From Acidimicrobiia bacterium (GTDB lineage: Bacteria; Actinomycetota; Acidimicrobiia; IMCC26256; PALSA-555), in contig DASZJD010000029.1 of NCBI GenBank assembly GCA_035948415.1, positions 1 to 64,000 of the forward strand: a stretch of 64,000 nt of DNA, given 5' to 3'. Positions within the stretch are counted from its first letter, which is position 1. Every line of letters begins with the position of its first letter. This document shows positions 24,229-33,292 of this stretch, piece after piece. The notes beneath the pieces are model-generated. The model saw only the letters and a list, made by a program, of their open reading frames with translations, did no database searches and was not told the origin of the DNA. A program made the position numbers and the translations under genes.

Positions 24229-25404
24229 CTACGCCCCGGCCACGGTGCGCCGCGCCAGGTCGATCAACTGCTGAGGCGTGGCCGCGCTGGAGTACAGGCT
24301 GAATACGATTCGACGCCGAGTATCAAGGACAACGACGCTGGTCGTGCTGCGGAAGGTGGAAGAGAAGGCCCCCCCACCGAGCCCAGGAAGGTCGGCCGTC
24401 GGCGCGTCGCGCCTGAAGGTCCCCTCTGTCATCTGGAAGTCCGCGGGGCTTGCCCCCTCCTTGAGGATCTCGACGCTCACGATCTGATTTCCTGCGCCGT
24501 AGCCGAAGATGCACGAGCTGGTCACGTCGAAGGGAGTCGGCGCTCCGCGCGGCGGTCCGATCGCGGCTTGGAAGTCGCTCGGGCTGATCAGGCCACAGGC
24601 CTTCCGCGCAAGCGCGAGCTTCGGGTTGCCGGACCCGCCCCCACCGCCACCGCCGCTCAGAACCAGGACGGCGACCACCGCGACGATGATGACCGCGACT
24701 CCCCCGAGTACCCAGGCGCGGGGCACTCGGGCTCTGGGGCCTCGAGGCGGTGCCGGCGGGGCTTCGGCAGTGGGCGGGCGGTGGGGCGCCCCTGGCGGCG
24801 GGCCGACGGGCGGAGCGACCGGATCGGGTTGGGGAACGTCGGGTTCGGGTGGCCGCTGGGGCGGCGCCTGAGATGGGCCCGGCCCACCGAGCGGCGTCGA
24901 GCGGGGCGCGTCCCGGGGGACGAGGCGGCGACCATCCACCCAGGCCGTCCAGCCGTTCGAGCACGCGACCTGGGCCCAGCCATCGTCACGCGGTTCGAGG
25001 AGCCGCACCTCGAGATCGGCATCCACGGTCGCGACCGGCGCCTCGGCCGGATCGGGCTCGCGCCACGCCGGCAGTCCCCCGGCCGGCACCAGATGGGTCG
25101 GCGCCCACACCGGCCCTGCTGCGGCAGCGTCGGGCTGGGGTGGCCCACTCGGCGCCGCGAGTGCCGCGTCGGCTCGAGATGGCTCCGCGGGAGTCGAATG
25201 CTCACCCAGGCGCCGACCGTCGACCCAGGCCGACCAGCCGTTCGAGCACACCACGTGGGCCCAGCCGTCGTCGCGCTGCTCCAGGCGCTGCACCTCCAGC
25301 CCCGCGTCCAAGGTCGCGACCGGGGCCTGGGCTCCGTCGGGGGCGCTCCACGCCGGCAACCCGGTCGCGGGAACCACGTGCGTCGGCGCGAACGACTCCG
25401 CCAT
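24229..25404 (-). CDS. Membrane protein with two SH3-like repeats and an extracellular DUF3558-like domain
   Basis: A 391-residue single-pass protein. Residues about 5-65 and 98-158 are near-identical copies of an SH3-like unit, each starting APTH(V/L)VPA and ending WVDGRRL. A Pro-rich linker (about 165-225) leads to one membrane helix (about 232-252) and a Gly run. The C-terminal domain (about 262-391) starts with ACGLISPSDFQ and has a second Cys in SSCIFGYG, like DUF3558 lipoprotein domains. The repeats should be cytoplasmic and the C-terminal domain outside. ATG 25404. A sensor or scaffold role is possible but unproven. Confidence 0.75.
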   Translation of the reverse strand: MAESFAPTHVVPATGLPAWSAPDGAQAPVATLDAGLEVQRLEQRDDGWAHVVCSNGWSAWVDGRRLGEHSTPAEPSRADAALAAPSGPPQPDAAAAGPVWAPTHLVPAGGLPAWREPDPAEAPVATVDADLEVRLLEPRDDGWAQVACSNGWTAWVDGRRLVPRDAPRSTPLGGPGPSQAPPQRPPEPDVPQPDPVAPPVGPPPGAPHRPPTAEAPPAPPRGPRARVPRAWVLGGVAVIIVAVVAVLVLSGGGGGGGSGNPKLALARKACGLISPSDFQAAIGPPRGAPTPFDVTSSCIFGYGAGNQIVSVEILKEGASPADFQMTEGTFRRDAPTADLPGLGGGAFSSTFRSTTSVVVLDTRRRIVFSLYSSAATPQQLIDLARRTVAGA

Positions 25405-25635
25405 CAGTTCAAAGAACGCGGTCCGCCCACGCCCGGTCGCGTGATTCGACGACCATCCCCGCCCCCCCGCATCCGACTGCGCCGCGCCGCGCACGCTAGA
25501 CGCTCCGTGCAGACACTTCCAACCGTCCGACGTTCGGCGACGCCGCGCCACCGACATGCTCGCTCACGGAGGGACCGCTCGGGGAACCCCCACGTGTGCG
25601 ACGGGATCGACCGAACCCAATCCCCCCCGAGGAAG
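25405..25635. other. Intergenic region without a recognisable gene
   Basis: With the hairpin to its right this forms a 318-bp gap between the SH3-repeat membrane protein and the secreted hydrolase, both on the minus strand. No open frame here has family-like sequence. It should hold the promoter of the membrane protein; a minus-strand TAGCGT (25494-25499) is the only TANNNT I noted, weak evidence. Confidence 0.4.
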
Positions 25636-25665
25636 CGCCTCAAGCGGCCGAGTGGCCGCGAGGCG
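25636..25665 (-). terminator. Strong GC hairpin downstream of the secreted hydrolase
   Basis: CGCCTC pairs with GAGGCG and the inner GCGGCC with GGCCGC around a GAGT loop, with only an AA bulge: 12 base pairs in all. It lies 58 nt after the hydrolase stop on the minus strand. There is no U-tract, as is common for actinobacterial terminators, so termination is inferred. Confidence 0.5.
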
Positions 25666-25722
25666 TCCTCAACCCTGAAGGCGTGAGACGGATCGTCGGG
25701 CGGCGGGGGCTGGCCTGACGAC

Positions 25723-27180
25723 TCAGCAGCGGATACCGCCGGGCGGCGGCACGCGCTGGAGCAGGTAGCGGTCGACGGCGTTGTCGACGCACGAGTTCCC
25801 GGATGCGTACGCGGTGTGTTGGGCGCTGCGCACCGTCACCAGCACGCCGGACTGGAGCTCGCGAGCGAGGCCCTCGGCCCAGGCCAGCGGGGTCGCCGGG
25901 TCGTCGGTGTTCCCGATGACGACGATCGGAGGTGAGCCCACCGCGTGCGGGACAGGCGGGCTCTGGGTCGGCACCGGCCAGACCGCGCACGCGAGGCTGT
26001 TGTTCACCACCGAGCGCCCGAGGCGGGGGGCCACGAGCGCGGCCTGGTCCTCGATCGCACGCAGGCCGGTGAGGCCGCCGACGTCCGGCCCGTCCAGGCA
26101 GCCGATGGCCAGGAAGGCGGCGAGGCTCTGGTCGTAGGTGCCGTCGGGGTTCCGGCCCGTGTACTGGTCGGACGACTGGAGCAGCAGCGTGCCGTTGCCC
26201 TTGTCGGCGTTGTCGAGCGCCTGGGCCAGGTCCGGGAAGGCGGCCCGCCCCGCGTAGAGGAACTGGGTCACCGCGATGTCGAACTCGGTCGCGTGGAGCG
26301 TGCGACCGCGGCCGGCGCCGTCGGCGGCGATCGGGCTGGTCTCGACCCGCGCCCGCAGCGCGTCGTACGCCGACGCGCTGTCGCCGCTCCGGTGGAAGGT
26401 GCACGACGGGTCGGTCGAGCACGACTGGAGGAAGAGGTCGAGGTCGTGCTCGAACCCCTGCGCCTGCTCGATCTGCTGTGCGGCCGCGCCGAGCGCGGGG
26501 TCGACGGAGCCGTCGAGGACCATCGCCCGCACCCGGGTCGGGTACTGGTCGGCGTAGAGCGAGCCGAGAAAGGTGCCGTACGAGTAGCCGAGGTAGGTGA
26601 GGCGGGGGTCGCCGAGCGCGGCGCGGAGCCGATCCATGTCGCGCGCGGCGCGCTGGGTCGAGAGGTACGGGAGCTCCGACGCGGCCCGGGCCTTGCACTG
26701 GGCAACGAACGACTCGACGCCGGCCACGAGGGCCTGCCGAGCGGTGTCGTCCGGCGGCGCGAAGTCGAGCCGGTAGATCGGATCGAGATTCGACTGGCAT
26801 TGCACGGGGGCGCTGCCGCCGACACCTCGGGGGTCGAAGCTGACGATGTCGAACCGGGATCGAATGGCGGCGGGCAGCATCTTGGCGCTCGCCTCGAGGT
26901 ACTGGACCCCGGAGGCCCCGGGCCCGCCCGGGTTGACGACGAGCGACCCGATCCGGTGCTGACGGTCCGACGCCGGCAGTCGGGCGAGGGCCAGGCTGAT
27001 CGTGGGCCCCGCGGCGACGGTGTCGTCGAGCGGCACGCGCAGTCGGGAGCACTCGAACCCGTGGCTGCACGACGTCCAGTGGAGCCCGTTGGCCCGGGGC
27101 GGCGCGGCACCGGCCGTGGTGGCCGGGAGGGCCAGCGCCGCGACGCTCGCGACGAGCGTCGCGGCGCGTCGCCAGGCCAT
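25723..27180 (-). CDS. Secreted tripeptidyl aminopeptidase-like alpha/beta hydrolase
   Basis: A 485-residue exported serine peptidase-like protein of the TAP/proline iminopeptidase branch. Residues 5-25 form a Sec signal peptide ending TTAGA. VVNPGGPGASG (81-91) is the oxyanion loop, GYSYGT (198-203) carries Ser200, and the C-terminal TAP domain has NTDDPATP with the catalytic Asp and SAQHTAY with the His. Several cysteines in the mature part suggest disulfides. ATG 27180 has a -10 exactly 6 nt upstream. Role: release of short peptides outside the membrane, or hydrolysis of esters; a substrate cannot be read. Confidence 0.92.
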   Translation of the reverse strand: MAWRRAATLVASVAALALPATTAGAAPPRANGLHWTSCSHGFECSRLRVPLDDTVAAGPTISLALARLPASDRQHRIGSLVVNPGGPGASGVQYLEASAKMLPAAIRSRFDIVSFDPRGVGGSAPVQCQSNLDPIYRLDFAPPDDTARQALVAGVESFVAQCKARAASELPYLSTQRAARDMDRLRAALGDPRLTYLGYSYGTFLGSLYADQYPTRVRAMVLDGSVDPALGAAAQQIEQAQGFEHDLDLFLQSCSTDPSCTFHRSGDSASAYDALRARVETSPIAADGAGRGRTLHATEFDIAVTQFLYAGRAAFPDLAQALDNADKGNGTLLLQSSDQYTGRNPDGTYDQSLAAFLAIGCLDGPDVGGLTGLRAIEDQAALVAPRLGRSVVNNSLACAVWPVPTQSPPVPHAVGSPPIVVIGNTDDPATPLAWAEGLARELQSGVLVTVRSAQHTAYASGNSCVDNAVDRYLLQRVPPPGGIRC

Positions 27181-27186
27181 CGGGTC

Positions 27187-27192
27187 AGCGTA
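27187..27192 (-). promoter_or_regulatory. Leaderless-type -10 for the secreted hydrolase
   Basis: Minus-strand TACGCT ends 6 nt before ATG 27180. The promoter fits in the 23-nt gap after the LLM gene, so the hydrolase can be transcribed alone. Confidence 0.55.
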
Positions 27193-27203
27193 CGCGCCGA
27201 GGT

Positions 27204-28112
27204 TCAGGAGAACGCCGCGCCCACGTCGCGCAGGAAGGGCGCGACATCGGCGCGGTCGCGCAAGAACCGTCCGAGCGCGACCGAGATCAGCGTGACGCCG
27301 AGCGCCGCGAGCTCGTCGACCGACGCGAACGTCCGGTCGAGGTCGGGCTGCCCGCGCTCGTCGGTGAGGACCGGGACGCCGGCCCGCACGCCGAGCGTCT
27401 CGGGGTCGCGTCCGGCGTCCCGGTAGGCGGCGCGGATCCGCTCGATCCCGTCCTGCAGGTCCTCCATCGGGCGCACGCCGACCGGGAGCCAGCCCTGCCC
27501 GAGCGCGGCGATGCGCCGAGCGGTGCGGTCGGTGTTCCCGCCGCCGAACCACACCGGGATGCCGCCCCTCTGGTCCGGCCGGGGCTCGCACCAGAGGTCG
27601 CGGAAGCTGACCGTCGGCGACGAGAACGACACCGGCGGCGCCTCGTTCCAGAGGGCTTGGCAGGCGCGGACGGTGTCCTCGAGGCGCGCGGTGCGGCCTC
27701 GGAAGGGCTGACCGGGGTCGGTGAACTCCTCGGGCTGCCAGCCCACGCCGACGCCGAGGTCGAGGCGCCCGCCCGACAGCACGTCCAGCGTGGCGGCGGT
27801 CTTGGCGAGGACGAGCGCCGGGCGCAGCGGCGCGATCAGCACGCCGGTCGCCAGCCGGACCCGTGTCGTCGCGCCCCCGATCGCGGCCAGGGTCGTCAGC
27901 GGCTCGAGCCAGGGCTCGTCGGGCGGGTACGGGAAGGTGCCGAACGGATACCGGTCGGTGCGCGGCCCGATGGCCAGGTGGTCGGGCAGCACGAGCTGGT
28001 GGACGCCGGCTTCGTCGGCGGCGCGCGCCGCGTCGAGGACCGCCGGGAGGTCGCCGCCGAACAGTCGCGCCAGCCCCGAGATCGTGACCGAGACGCGGGG
28101 CCGCGAGCTCAT
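27204..28112 (-). CDS. LLM-class (F420-type) flavin oxidoreductase
   Basis: A 302-residue TIM-barrel protein of the bacterial luciferase-like superfamily; actinobacterial members usually use coenzyme F420. LVLPDHLAIGP, the TRVRLATGVLIAPLR strand, GRLDLGVGVGWQPEEF (the cofactor-binding region, about 116-131) and GGIPVWFGGGN are family motifs. ATG 28112 starts just before the first beta strand. It is divergent from the SDR at 28199 with 86 nt between. Which carbonyl or alkene it reduces cannot be read. Confidence 0.9.
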   Translation of the reverse strand: MSSRPRVSVTISGLARLFGGDLPAVLDAARAADEAGVHQLVLPDHLAIGPRTDRYPFGTFPYPPDEPWLEPLTTLAAIGGATTRVRLATGVLIAPLRPALVLAKTAATLDVLSGGRLDLGVGVGWQPEEFTDPGQPFRGRTARLEDTVRACQALWNEAPPVSFSSPTVSFRDLWCEPRPDQRGGIPVWFGGGNTDRTARRIAALGQGWLPVGVRPMEDLQDGIERIRAAYRDAGRDPETLGVRAGVPVLTDERGQPDLDRTFASVDELAALGVTLISVALGRFLRDRADVAPFLRDVGAAFS

Positions 28113-28198
28113 CCCGCCGGCACGCCGGCGTTCGGCCGCTCCGATGCGCCCACCGTCGACGGATGGCCGAGATGTCCCACCGCGGGCAGCATACGGGG

Positions 28199-28987
28199 AT
28201 GGCGAACGGATCCGGCCGGCTCGCGGGCAAGATCGCGATCATCACCGGGGCCGGCAACGGCATGGGCCGAGCCGCCGCCCTGCTCTTCGCGTCCGAGGGG
28301 GCTCGCGTCGTGGTCGCCGACGCCGTCGAGGCGGCGGGGCGGGCGACGGTCGAGGCGGTGGTGGCCGCGGGCGGCCACGCCACGTTCGCGCCCGTCGACG
28401 TCTCCGACGCGGCGATGGTCGAGGCGATGGTCGACACCGCGACGACGACCTACGGCGCTCTGCACGTCCTCTACAACAACGCCGGGATCCTTCCGCCCGA
28501 GGACGCCGGCGTCACCGACACGCCCGAGGGCACGTGGGACCGCGTGATGGCAGTGAACCTCAAGGGCGTGTGGCTGGGCTGCCGGTACGGCGTGCCCGCG
28601 CTCTTGGCCTCGGGCGGCGGATCGATCGTGAACGTCTCGTCACTGGTCGCGCTGATGGGGTCGGCGACGCCGCAGATCGCGTACACCGCGAGCAAGGGTG
28701 GGGTGCTGTCGCTCACCCGAGAGCTCGCGGTCGAGTACGCGCGACAGGGCATCCGGGTCAACGCCCTGTGCCCCGGTCCGATCGAGACGCCGCTGCTCGC
28801 CGAGCTGCTCGGCGATCCGGAGTGGGCACGCCGCCGGCTCGTGCACATCCCGATGGGCCGCCCCGGTCGGCCCGACGAGGTGGCTCGCGCCGCGCTGTTC
28901 CTGGCGTCCGACGACTCGTCGTTCATGACCGGCGCGACCCTCGTCGTCGACGGGGGCATCAGCGCCGCGTTCGTGACGCCCGAGTGA
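28199..28987 (+). CDS. Short-chain dehydrogenase/reductase (SDR)
   Basis: A 262-residue classical SDR. TGAGNGMGRA (about 16-25) binds NAD(P), VADAVEAAG suggests an Asp after the second strand and hence NAD preference, NNAG is near 91, and Ser in NVSS plus YTASK (about 161-165) form the catalytic set. The C-terminal VDGGISAAF is typical. ATG 28199 is chosen over the upstream ATG at 28163, which adds 12 residues unlike the family. The glutamine-synthetase-like gene follows after 54 nt. Substrate unknown. Confidence 0.93.
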   Translation: MANGSGRLAGKIAIITGAGNGMGRAAALLFASEGARVVVADAVEAAGRATVEAVVAAGGHATFAPVDVSDAAMVEAMVDTATTTYGALHVLYNNAGILPPEDAGVTDTPEGTWDRVMAVNLKGVWLGCRYGVPALLASGGGSIVNVSSLVALMGSATPQIAYTASKGGVLSLTRELAVEYARQGIRVNALCPGPIETPLLAELLGDPEWARRRLVHIPMGRPGRPDEVARAALFLASDDSSFMTGATLVVDGGISAAFVTPE

Positions 28988-29041
28988 GGCTCGTCGGCCC
29001 TGGCGCGTCGGGGTGAGAGGATGACGTCGGGAGGAGCAGCC

Positions 29042-30415
29042 ATGGACCGCGGGCGCCTCGACGCCGCCGCCCTGGAGCGCCAGATCGCCGCCGACGAGAT
29101 CGACACCGTCGTCGTCGCCTTCACGGACCTGCAGGGGCGGCTGGTCGGCAAGCGCGTCACCGGCCGCTTCTTCTCGGACTCCGTGCTCGCCGGTGGCGTC
29201 GAGGCCTGCAACTACCTGCTGGCCGTCGACGTCGACATGGCGCCGCTGCCGGGCTATCGCTTCGCCAGCTGGGAGCAGGGGTACGGAGACCTCGAGTGCC
29301 GACCCGACCTGGCCACGCTGCGACGGATCCCGTGGCTCGACAAGACCGCCCTCGTCCTCTGCGACGTCTTCGGCGCCAGCGGACAGCCGGTCGAGGTCTC
29401 GCCCCGGCAGATCCTGCGACGCCAGGTCGAGCGCGCCGCCGCCCTCGGCTTCACCGTGATGTGCGGCTCCGAGCTCGAGTTCTACCTCTTCCGCGACTCG
29501 TACGAGGAGGCGCGTGCGAAGGGCTACGCCGATCTCACCTACCACGCGCCGTACGTGCAGGACTACCACGTCCTGCAGACGACCCGAGACGAGTACGTCA
29601 TCCGCGTCATCCGCAACGGCATGGAGGCCGCCGGCGTGCCGGTCGAGTTCTCGAAGGGCGAGGCCGGCCCGGGCCAGCACGAGATCAACCTGCAGTACGC
29701 GGACGCGCTCGAGATGGCTGACCGCCACGTGATCTACAAGAACGGGGCGAAGGAGATCGCGGGCCTCGCCGGCCGCGCGATCACCTTCATGGCGAAGTAC
29801 GCGATCGACCAATCCGGGTCCTCCTGCCACATTCACTCGAGCCTGTGGGACCGCACCGGCGGGCAGCCGCAGTTCTGGGGCGAGTCCGAGGTCGATCACT
29901 GGTCGCCGGTGTTCCGGAACTGGCTCGGCGGCCTCGTGCTCCACACCGGCGAGCTGACGTGGCTCTTCGCGCCGACGGTCAACTCCTACAAGCGGTACCA
30001 GCCGGCGTCTTGGGCGCCCACCGCGCTGGTCTGGGGACTCGACAACCGCACCTGCGGCTTCCGCGTGGTCGGCGACGGCCCGACCAGCCTCCGGGTCGAG
30101 TCGCGCGTCCCTGGCGCCGACTGCAACCCGTATCTCGCCTTCGCGGCCACGATCGCGGCGGGGCTCCACGGCCTCGCCCACGAGGAGGACCCCGGGGCCC
30201 GCTTCGACGGCAACGCGTACGAGGCCGGCGACGTGGCGCGGGTCCCGTCGACGGTCGTCGACGCGATCGCCGCGCTCGAGCAGAGCACGCTCGCCGCCGA
30301 CGCCTTCGGAGCGGAGGTCCATCAGCACCTCGTGAACACCGCGCAGCAGGAGTGGGCGAGCTTCGGCGCGGTCGTGACCGACTGGGAGCGTCGTCGCTGC
30401 TTCGAGCAGCTGTGA
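29042..30415 (+). CDS. Glutamine synthetase-family ligase
   Basis: A 457-residue member of the glutamine synthetase superfamily, probably a gamma-glutamyl-amide (polyamine or amine) ligase rather than the housekeeping enzyme. GSELEFYLF (about 141-149), GPGQHEINL (about 209-217), SCHIHSSLW (about 261-269) and NSYKRYQP (about 318-325) are the metal, ammonia/amine and ATP segments. Length matches the short non-core forms, and the adenylylation site of core GSI is not evident. ATG 29042 has GGGAGGAG seven nt upstream; the ATG at 29021 lacks one. The GH78-like gene follows after 1 nt. Confidence 0.9.
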   Translation: MDRGRLDAAALERQIAADEIDTVVVAFTDLQGRLVGKRVTGRFFSDSVLAGGVEACNYLLAVDVDMAPLPGYRFASWEQGYGDLECRPDLATLRRIPWLDKTALVLCDVFGASGQPVEVSPRQILRRQVERAAALGFTVMCGSELEFYLFRDSYEEARAKGYADLTYHAPYVQDYHVLQTTRDEYVIRVIRNGMEAAGVPVEFSKGEAGPGQHEINLQYADALEMADRHVIYKNGAKEIAGLAGRAITFMAKYAIDQSGSSCHIHSSLWDRTGGQPQFWGESEVDHWSPVFRNWLGGLVLHTGELTWLFAPTVNSYKRYQPASWAPTALVWGLDNRTCGFRVVGDGPTSLRVESRVPGADCNPYLAFAATIAAGLHGLAHEEDPGARFDGNAYEAGDVARVPSTVVDAIAALEQSTLAADAFGAEVHQHLVNTAQQEWASFGAVVTDWERRRCFEQL

Positions 30416-30416
30416 G

Positions 30417-32543
30417 GTGAGCGGACGCCGGTCGGCCGGCCGGCCGTCCCGTCCGACGACGCGGCCTCGAGCCGGCCTCGTCGCGGTGGCCGCGGTGGCG
30501 GCCCTGGTCCTCGGGTCGGCTGGGCGGGCGGTCCAGCCGTCGCCACCGATGTGGCCCGCCCGCCCCCGCTGGCAGTCGTACCTGCCCGCCGCCGCTCCGG
30601 GCCGGATCGAGCCGGTGCGGGTCGTGACAGTGTCGGGCGTGGTCGCCGACGCGGCCGCGCTCGCCGGCGGACACGGCGCGGCCGTCCTGACCCTCACGCC
30701 CGGCGGTGCGCCGCCGCGGGTCGTCCTCGACTTCGGCCGCGATGTCGGGGGTCGACCGCGCGTGGACGTGGCCGGGGCGTCCGGCACGCCGCGACTGCGC
30801 ATCGCGTACAGCGAGACCCTCGCCGGGCTGTCGATCAATGGGGACGGCCCGCAGACCACGAGCGACTTCGATTCGGGCGACCCGCACCGCTTCGACGACT
30901 ACGAGGTCGCGTCCCGGGGCACGCTCATCGGCGCCTACCTGCAGGGCGGTGAGCGCTACGAGCTCGTGACGCTCCTCACGCCCGGGCGGGTGTCGCTGCG
31001 CTCGGTCGGCCTTCAGGACGGCAGCACGCCGGTCACCGCGGGCTCCATGCGCGGCTGGTTCCTCTCGAGCTCCGACCGGCTGAACCGCATCTGGTACGCC
31101 GGCGTCGTCACGGCCGGGCTCGTCGACGAGCCGGCTGGGACGCGCGGCAACCAAGCCTCAGCGGTCAACGACCGACCGCTGCTCCTCGACGGGGCGAAGC
31201 GCGATCGGGCCGTCTGGGCCGGCGACCTCGACCTCACCGACCGGACCGTGCTCGACGCGCTGGATCCGACCGCGGTCAAGCGCTCGTTGGCCCTGCTGTT
31301 CGCCCACCCGAGTCGCGCCGCGGTTCTCCTGGCGCCGGCCGCACCCGACGGGCGCGGCACCGGCCCGTTGCCCGGGGTGTGCTCGCCGTTCACGAACGCC
31401 GCCCAGTGCTACTTCTACTCGGCGACCTACTCGATGCTCGACGTCGTCGACCTCGCCGGATACCTGCTGGCGACCGGCGACGTCGGGTTCGTCCGGCACC
31501 TGTGGCCGGCCGTGACCCGCCAGATGGCCTGGGACGCGAGCCAGGTCGACGCCCGCAGCCTCTTCGCCACCAGCAGCGCCGACGGCTGGGACTGGAACGT
31601 CGAGGTCCACCCGGGCGAGCTGACGTACGTGAACGCCGTGTACGTGCTCACGCTGCGCGACGCCGCCGCCCTGGCCGACGCCCTCCGGGACCGGTCGGAC
31701 GCGGCGGCCTACCGGCAGCAGGCCACCGCCGTGGCCGCGGCCGTGAACCGCCAGCTCCTCGACCCCGTCACCGGGCTCTACGACCCCGCCGTCGGCCAGA
31801 CCGGCGTGGTCCAGGACGCCAACGTCCTCGCCATCTTGAGCGGCATCGCGTCCCCCGACGCCGCGCGCACGATCCTGGCCGCCCTCGACGCGGCGCTCGC
31901 GAGCCCGTACGGACCCGTCGACGTCGGATCGCCCGGCCCGCCCGGGTACGTGCCCGTGATCTCGCCCTACATCGGCGGGTACCAGCTCGACGCCGAGTTC
32001 CAGGCCGGCCGGACCGCCGCCGGCATCGACCTCCTCGAGCGCGAGTGGGGCCGGATGGTCGACGGCGACCCCGGGGGCACGGACTGGGAGCGCATGAGCG
32101 TCGCCGGGACGCCGCCGGCCCCGGCCACGAGCATGGCCCACGGCTGGTCCACCGCGGCGACGTCCGCGCTCACCCGGTACGTCCTCGGGGTGTCCCCCAC
32201 CGCCCCCGGCTACGCGACGTTCGAGGTGGCGCCGCAACCGGGCTCGCTCGGCTGGGCCGAGGGCTCGGTCCCGACCCCGCGGGGCTCCGTCGTCGTGCGG
32301 TGGGCCCAGCGCGGCGCTTCCGCCTTCCGGCTCCAGGTGTCCGTCCCCGAGCGGACGGCGGCGTCGATCGCGGTCCCGGTGTCCGGCTCGGGGTCGACGA
32401 TCACCCTGGACGGCCGGCCGGTCTGGGACCGGCGCGGCTTCCATCCCCGAACCGGTGCGACCGGGGCGCAGGCGACGCCGACCGCGGTCGTGCTCACCGG
32501 CGTCGCGCCCGGCTCCCACGTCGTGGACTCGCACGTGGGGTGA
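30417..32543 (+). CDS. Secreted GH78-like (alpha-L-rhamnosidase-family) protein
   Basis: A 708-residue exported protein. A twin-Arg-containing basic start and hydrophobic run (about 20-40) form a signal peptide. A beta domain (about 70-200) precedes an (alpha/alpha)6 barrel with DGAKRDRAVWAGDL (about 258-271), the GH78 acidic signature, and DWNVEVHPGELTYVNA; a C-terminal beta-sandwich (about 600-700) closes it. Family members remove terminal L-rhamnose from glycans or glycolipids. GTG 30417 comes 1 nt after the ligase stop, so the two are co-transcribed, an unusual pairing. Confidence 0.82.
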   Translation: MSGRRSAGRPSRPTTRPRAGLVAVAAVAALVLGSAGRAVQPSPPMWPARPRWQSYLPAAAPGRIEPVRVVTVSGVVADAAALAGGHGAAVLTLTPGGAPPRVVLDFGRDVGGRPRVDVAGASGTPRLRIAYSETLAGLSINGDGPQTTSDFDSGDPHRFDDYEVASRGTLIGAYLQGGERYELVTLLTPGRVSLRSVGLQDGSTPVTAGSMRGWFLSSSDRLNRIWYAGVVTAGLVDEPAGTRGNQASAVNDRPLLLDGAKRDRAVWAGDLDLTDRTVLDALDPTAVKRSLALLFAHPSRAAVLLAPAAPDGRGTGPLPGVCSPFTNAAQCYFYSATYSMLDVVDLAGYLLATGDVGFVRHLWPAVTRQMAWDASQVDARSLFATSSADGWDWNVEVHPGELTYVNAVYVLTLRDAAALADALRDRSDAAAYRQQATAVAAAVNRQLLDPVTGLYDPAVGQTGVVQDANVLAILSGIASPDAARTILAALDAALASPYGPVDVGSPGPPGYVPVISPYIGGYQLDAEFQAGRTAAGIDLLEREWGRMVDGDPGGTDWERMSVAGTPPAPATSMAHGWSTAATSALTRYVLGVSPTAPGYATFEVAPQPGSLGWAEGSVPTPRGSVVVRWAQRGASAFRLQVSVPERTAASIAVPVSGSGSTITLDGRPVWDRRGFHPRTGATGAQATPTAVVLTGVAPGSHVVDSHVG

Positions 32544-32553
32544 TGTGCGGCCG

Positions 32554-32571
32554 GGGGCGAAGTCACGCCCC
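32554..32571. terminator. Hairpin between convergent genes
   Basis: GGGGCG and CGCCCC pair perfectly around the 6-nt loop AAGTCA, just after the GH78-like gene and across the stop codon of the convergent methyltransferase. Candidate bidirectional terminator; no U-tract. Confidence 0.45.
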
Positions 32572-33261
32572 GCCCACTCGCCGGTCCGCGTCCTCGGTTG
32601 CGGTCGCACGGGCGTAGAGCCGTCGGGTCGGGTGCTCGAAGGGGTACGGGCGGCGCAGCGTCACCGCCTCGACCGAGAATCCGCTGCCGCGGAGCAGCGC
32701 CACCAGCTCGTCGGCGCCGAACAGCGTCGCCTCCACCGAGACGCCCTGGCCGAACCAGTCGTCGGCGTGGACCGTCCCGACGCCGGCGTGCACGGCCAGG
32801 AGGAGCGAGCCGCGGGGCTCGAGCACCCGCCGCAGCTCGTGCAGCGCGGCGGGCACCGCCGGTCGGGACAGGTGGATGAGCGAGTAGAACGCGACGACCG
32901 CCGCCACGCGGTGCGTCGGCAGGGCGAGGGCGGAGAGGTCCCCGACGTGCACCCGGAGACCTGGGGTTCGCTCCATCGCCAGAGCGGCCATCTCCGGTGA
33001 CAGGTCGAGGCCCTGGACGGCGACGCCCCGCTCCCGGAGGTACCGAGCCGCGTGGCCCGGGCCGCAGCCCACGTCGAGGACCGTCCCGCCGCGGCGGCAG
33101 CGCCGCGCGAGGTCGTCGAGCAGGCGTCGGTCGAGCGGCTTGCGATCGAGCTCGTCGAAGAACGCCGCCGCGTAGGGCTCGGCGACCCGCCCGTACACGG
33201 CGCGCACCGCGTCAGCGTCCAGGGCCGCAGTCTCCCAGCCGCCCAGTCCTCGCGGCGGCAT
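32563..33261 (-). CDS. Class I SAM-dependent methyltransferase
   Basis: A 232-residue methyltransferase. VLDVGCGPGHAARYL (about 61-75) is motif I, GLDLSPEM (about 84-91) binds the SAM ribose, GDLSALALP and FYSLIHL mark the later loops, and LEPRGSLLLAVH is motif post-II. This is the UbiE/Methyltransf_11 type with small-molecule acceptors. ATG 33261 is followed by a short leader before the first helix. Convergent with the GH78-like gene and 31 nt downstream of the acyl-CoA ligase stop region. Acceptor unknown. Confidence 0.9.
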   Translation of the reverse strand: MPPRGLGGWETAALDADAVRAVYGRVAEPYAAAFFDELDRKPLDRRLLDDLARRCRRGGTVLDVGCGPGHAARYLRERGVAVQGLDLSPEMAALAMERTPGLRVHVGDLSALALPTHRVAAVVAFYSLIHLSRPAVPAALHELRRVLEPRGSLLLAVHAGVGTVHADDWFGQGVSVEATLFGADELVALLRGSGFSVEAVTLRRPYPFEHPTRRLYARATATEDADRRVGGA

Positions 33262-33292
33262 TCTCGGCCGGCGCCGACCGCGCCGGCGACGC

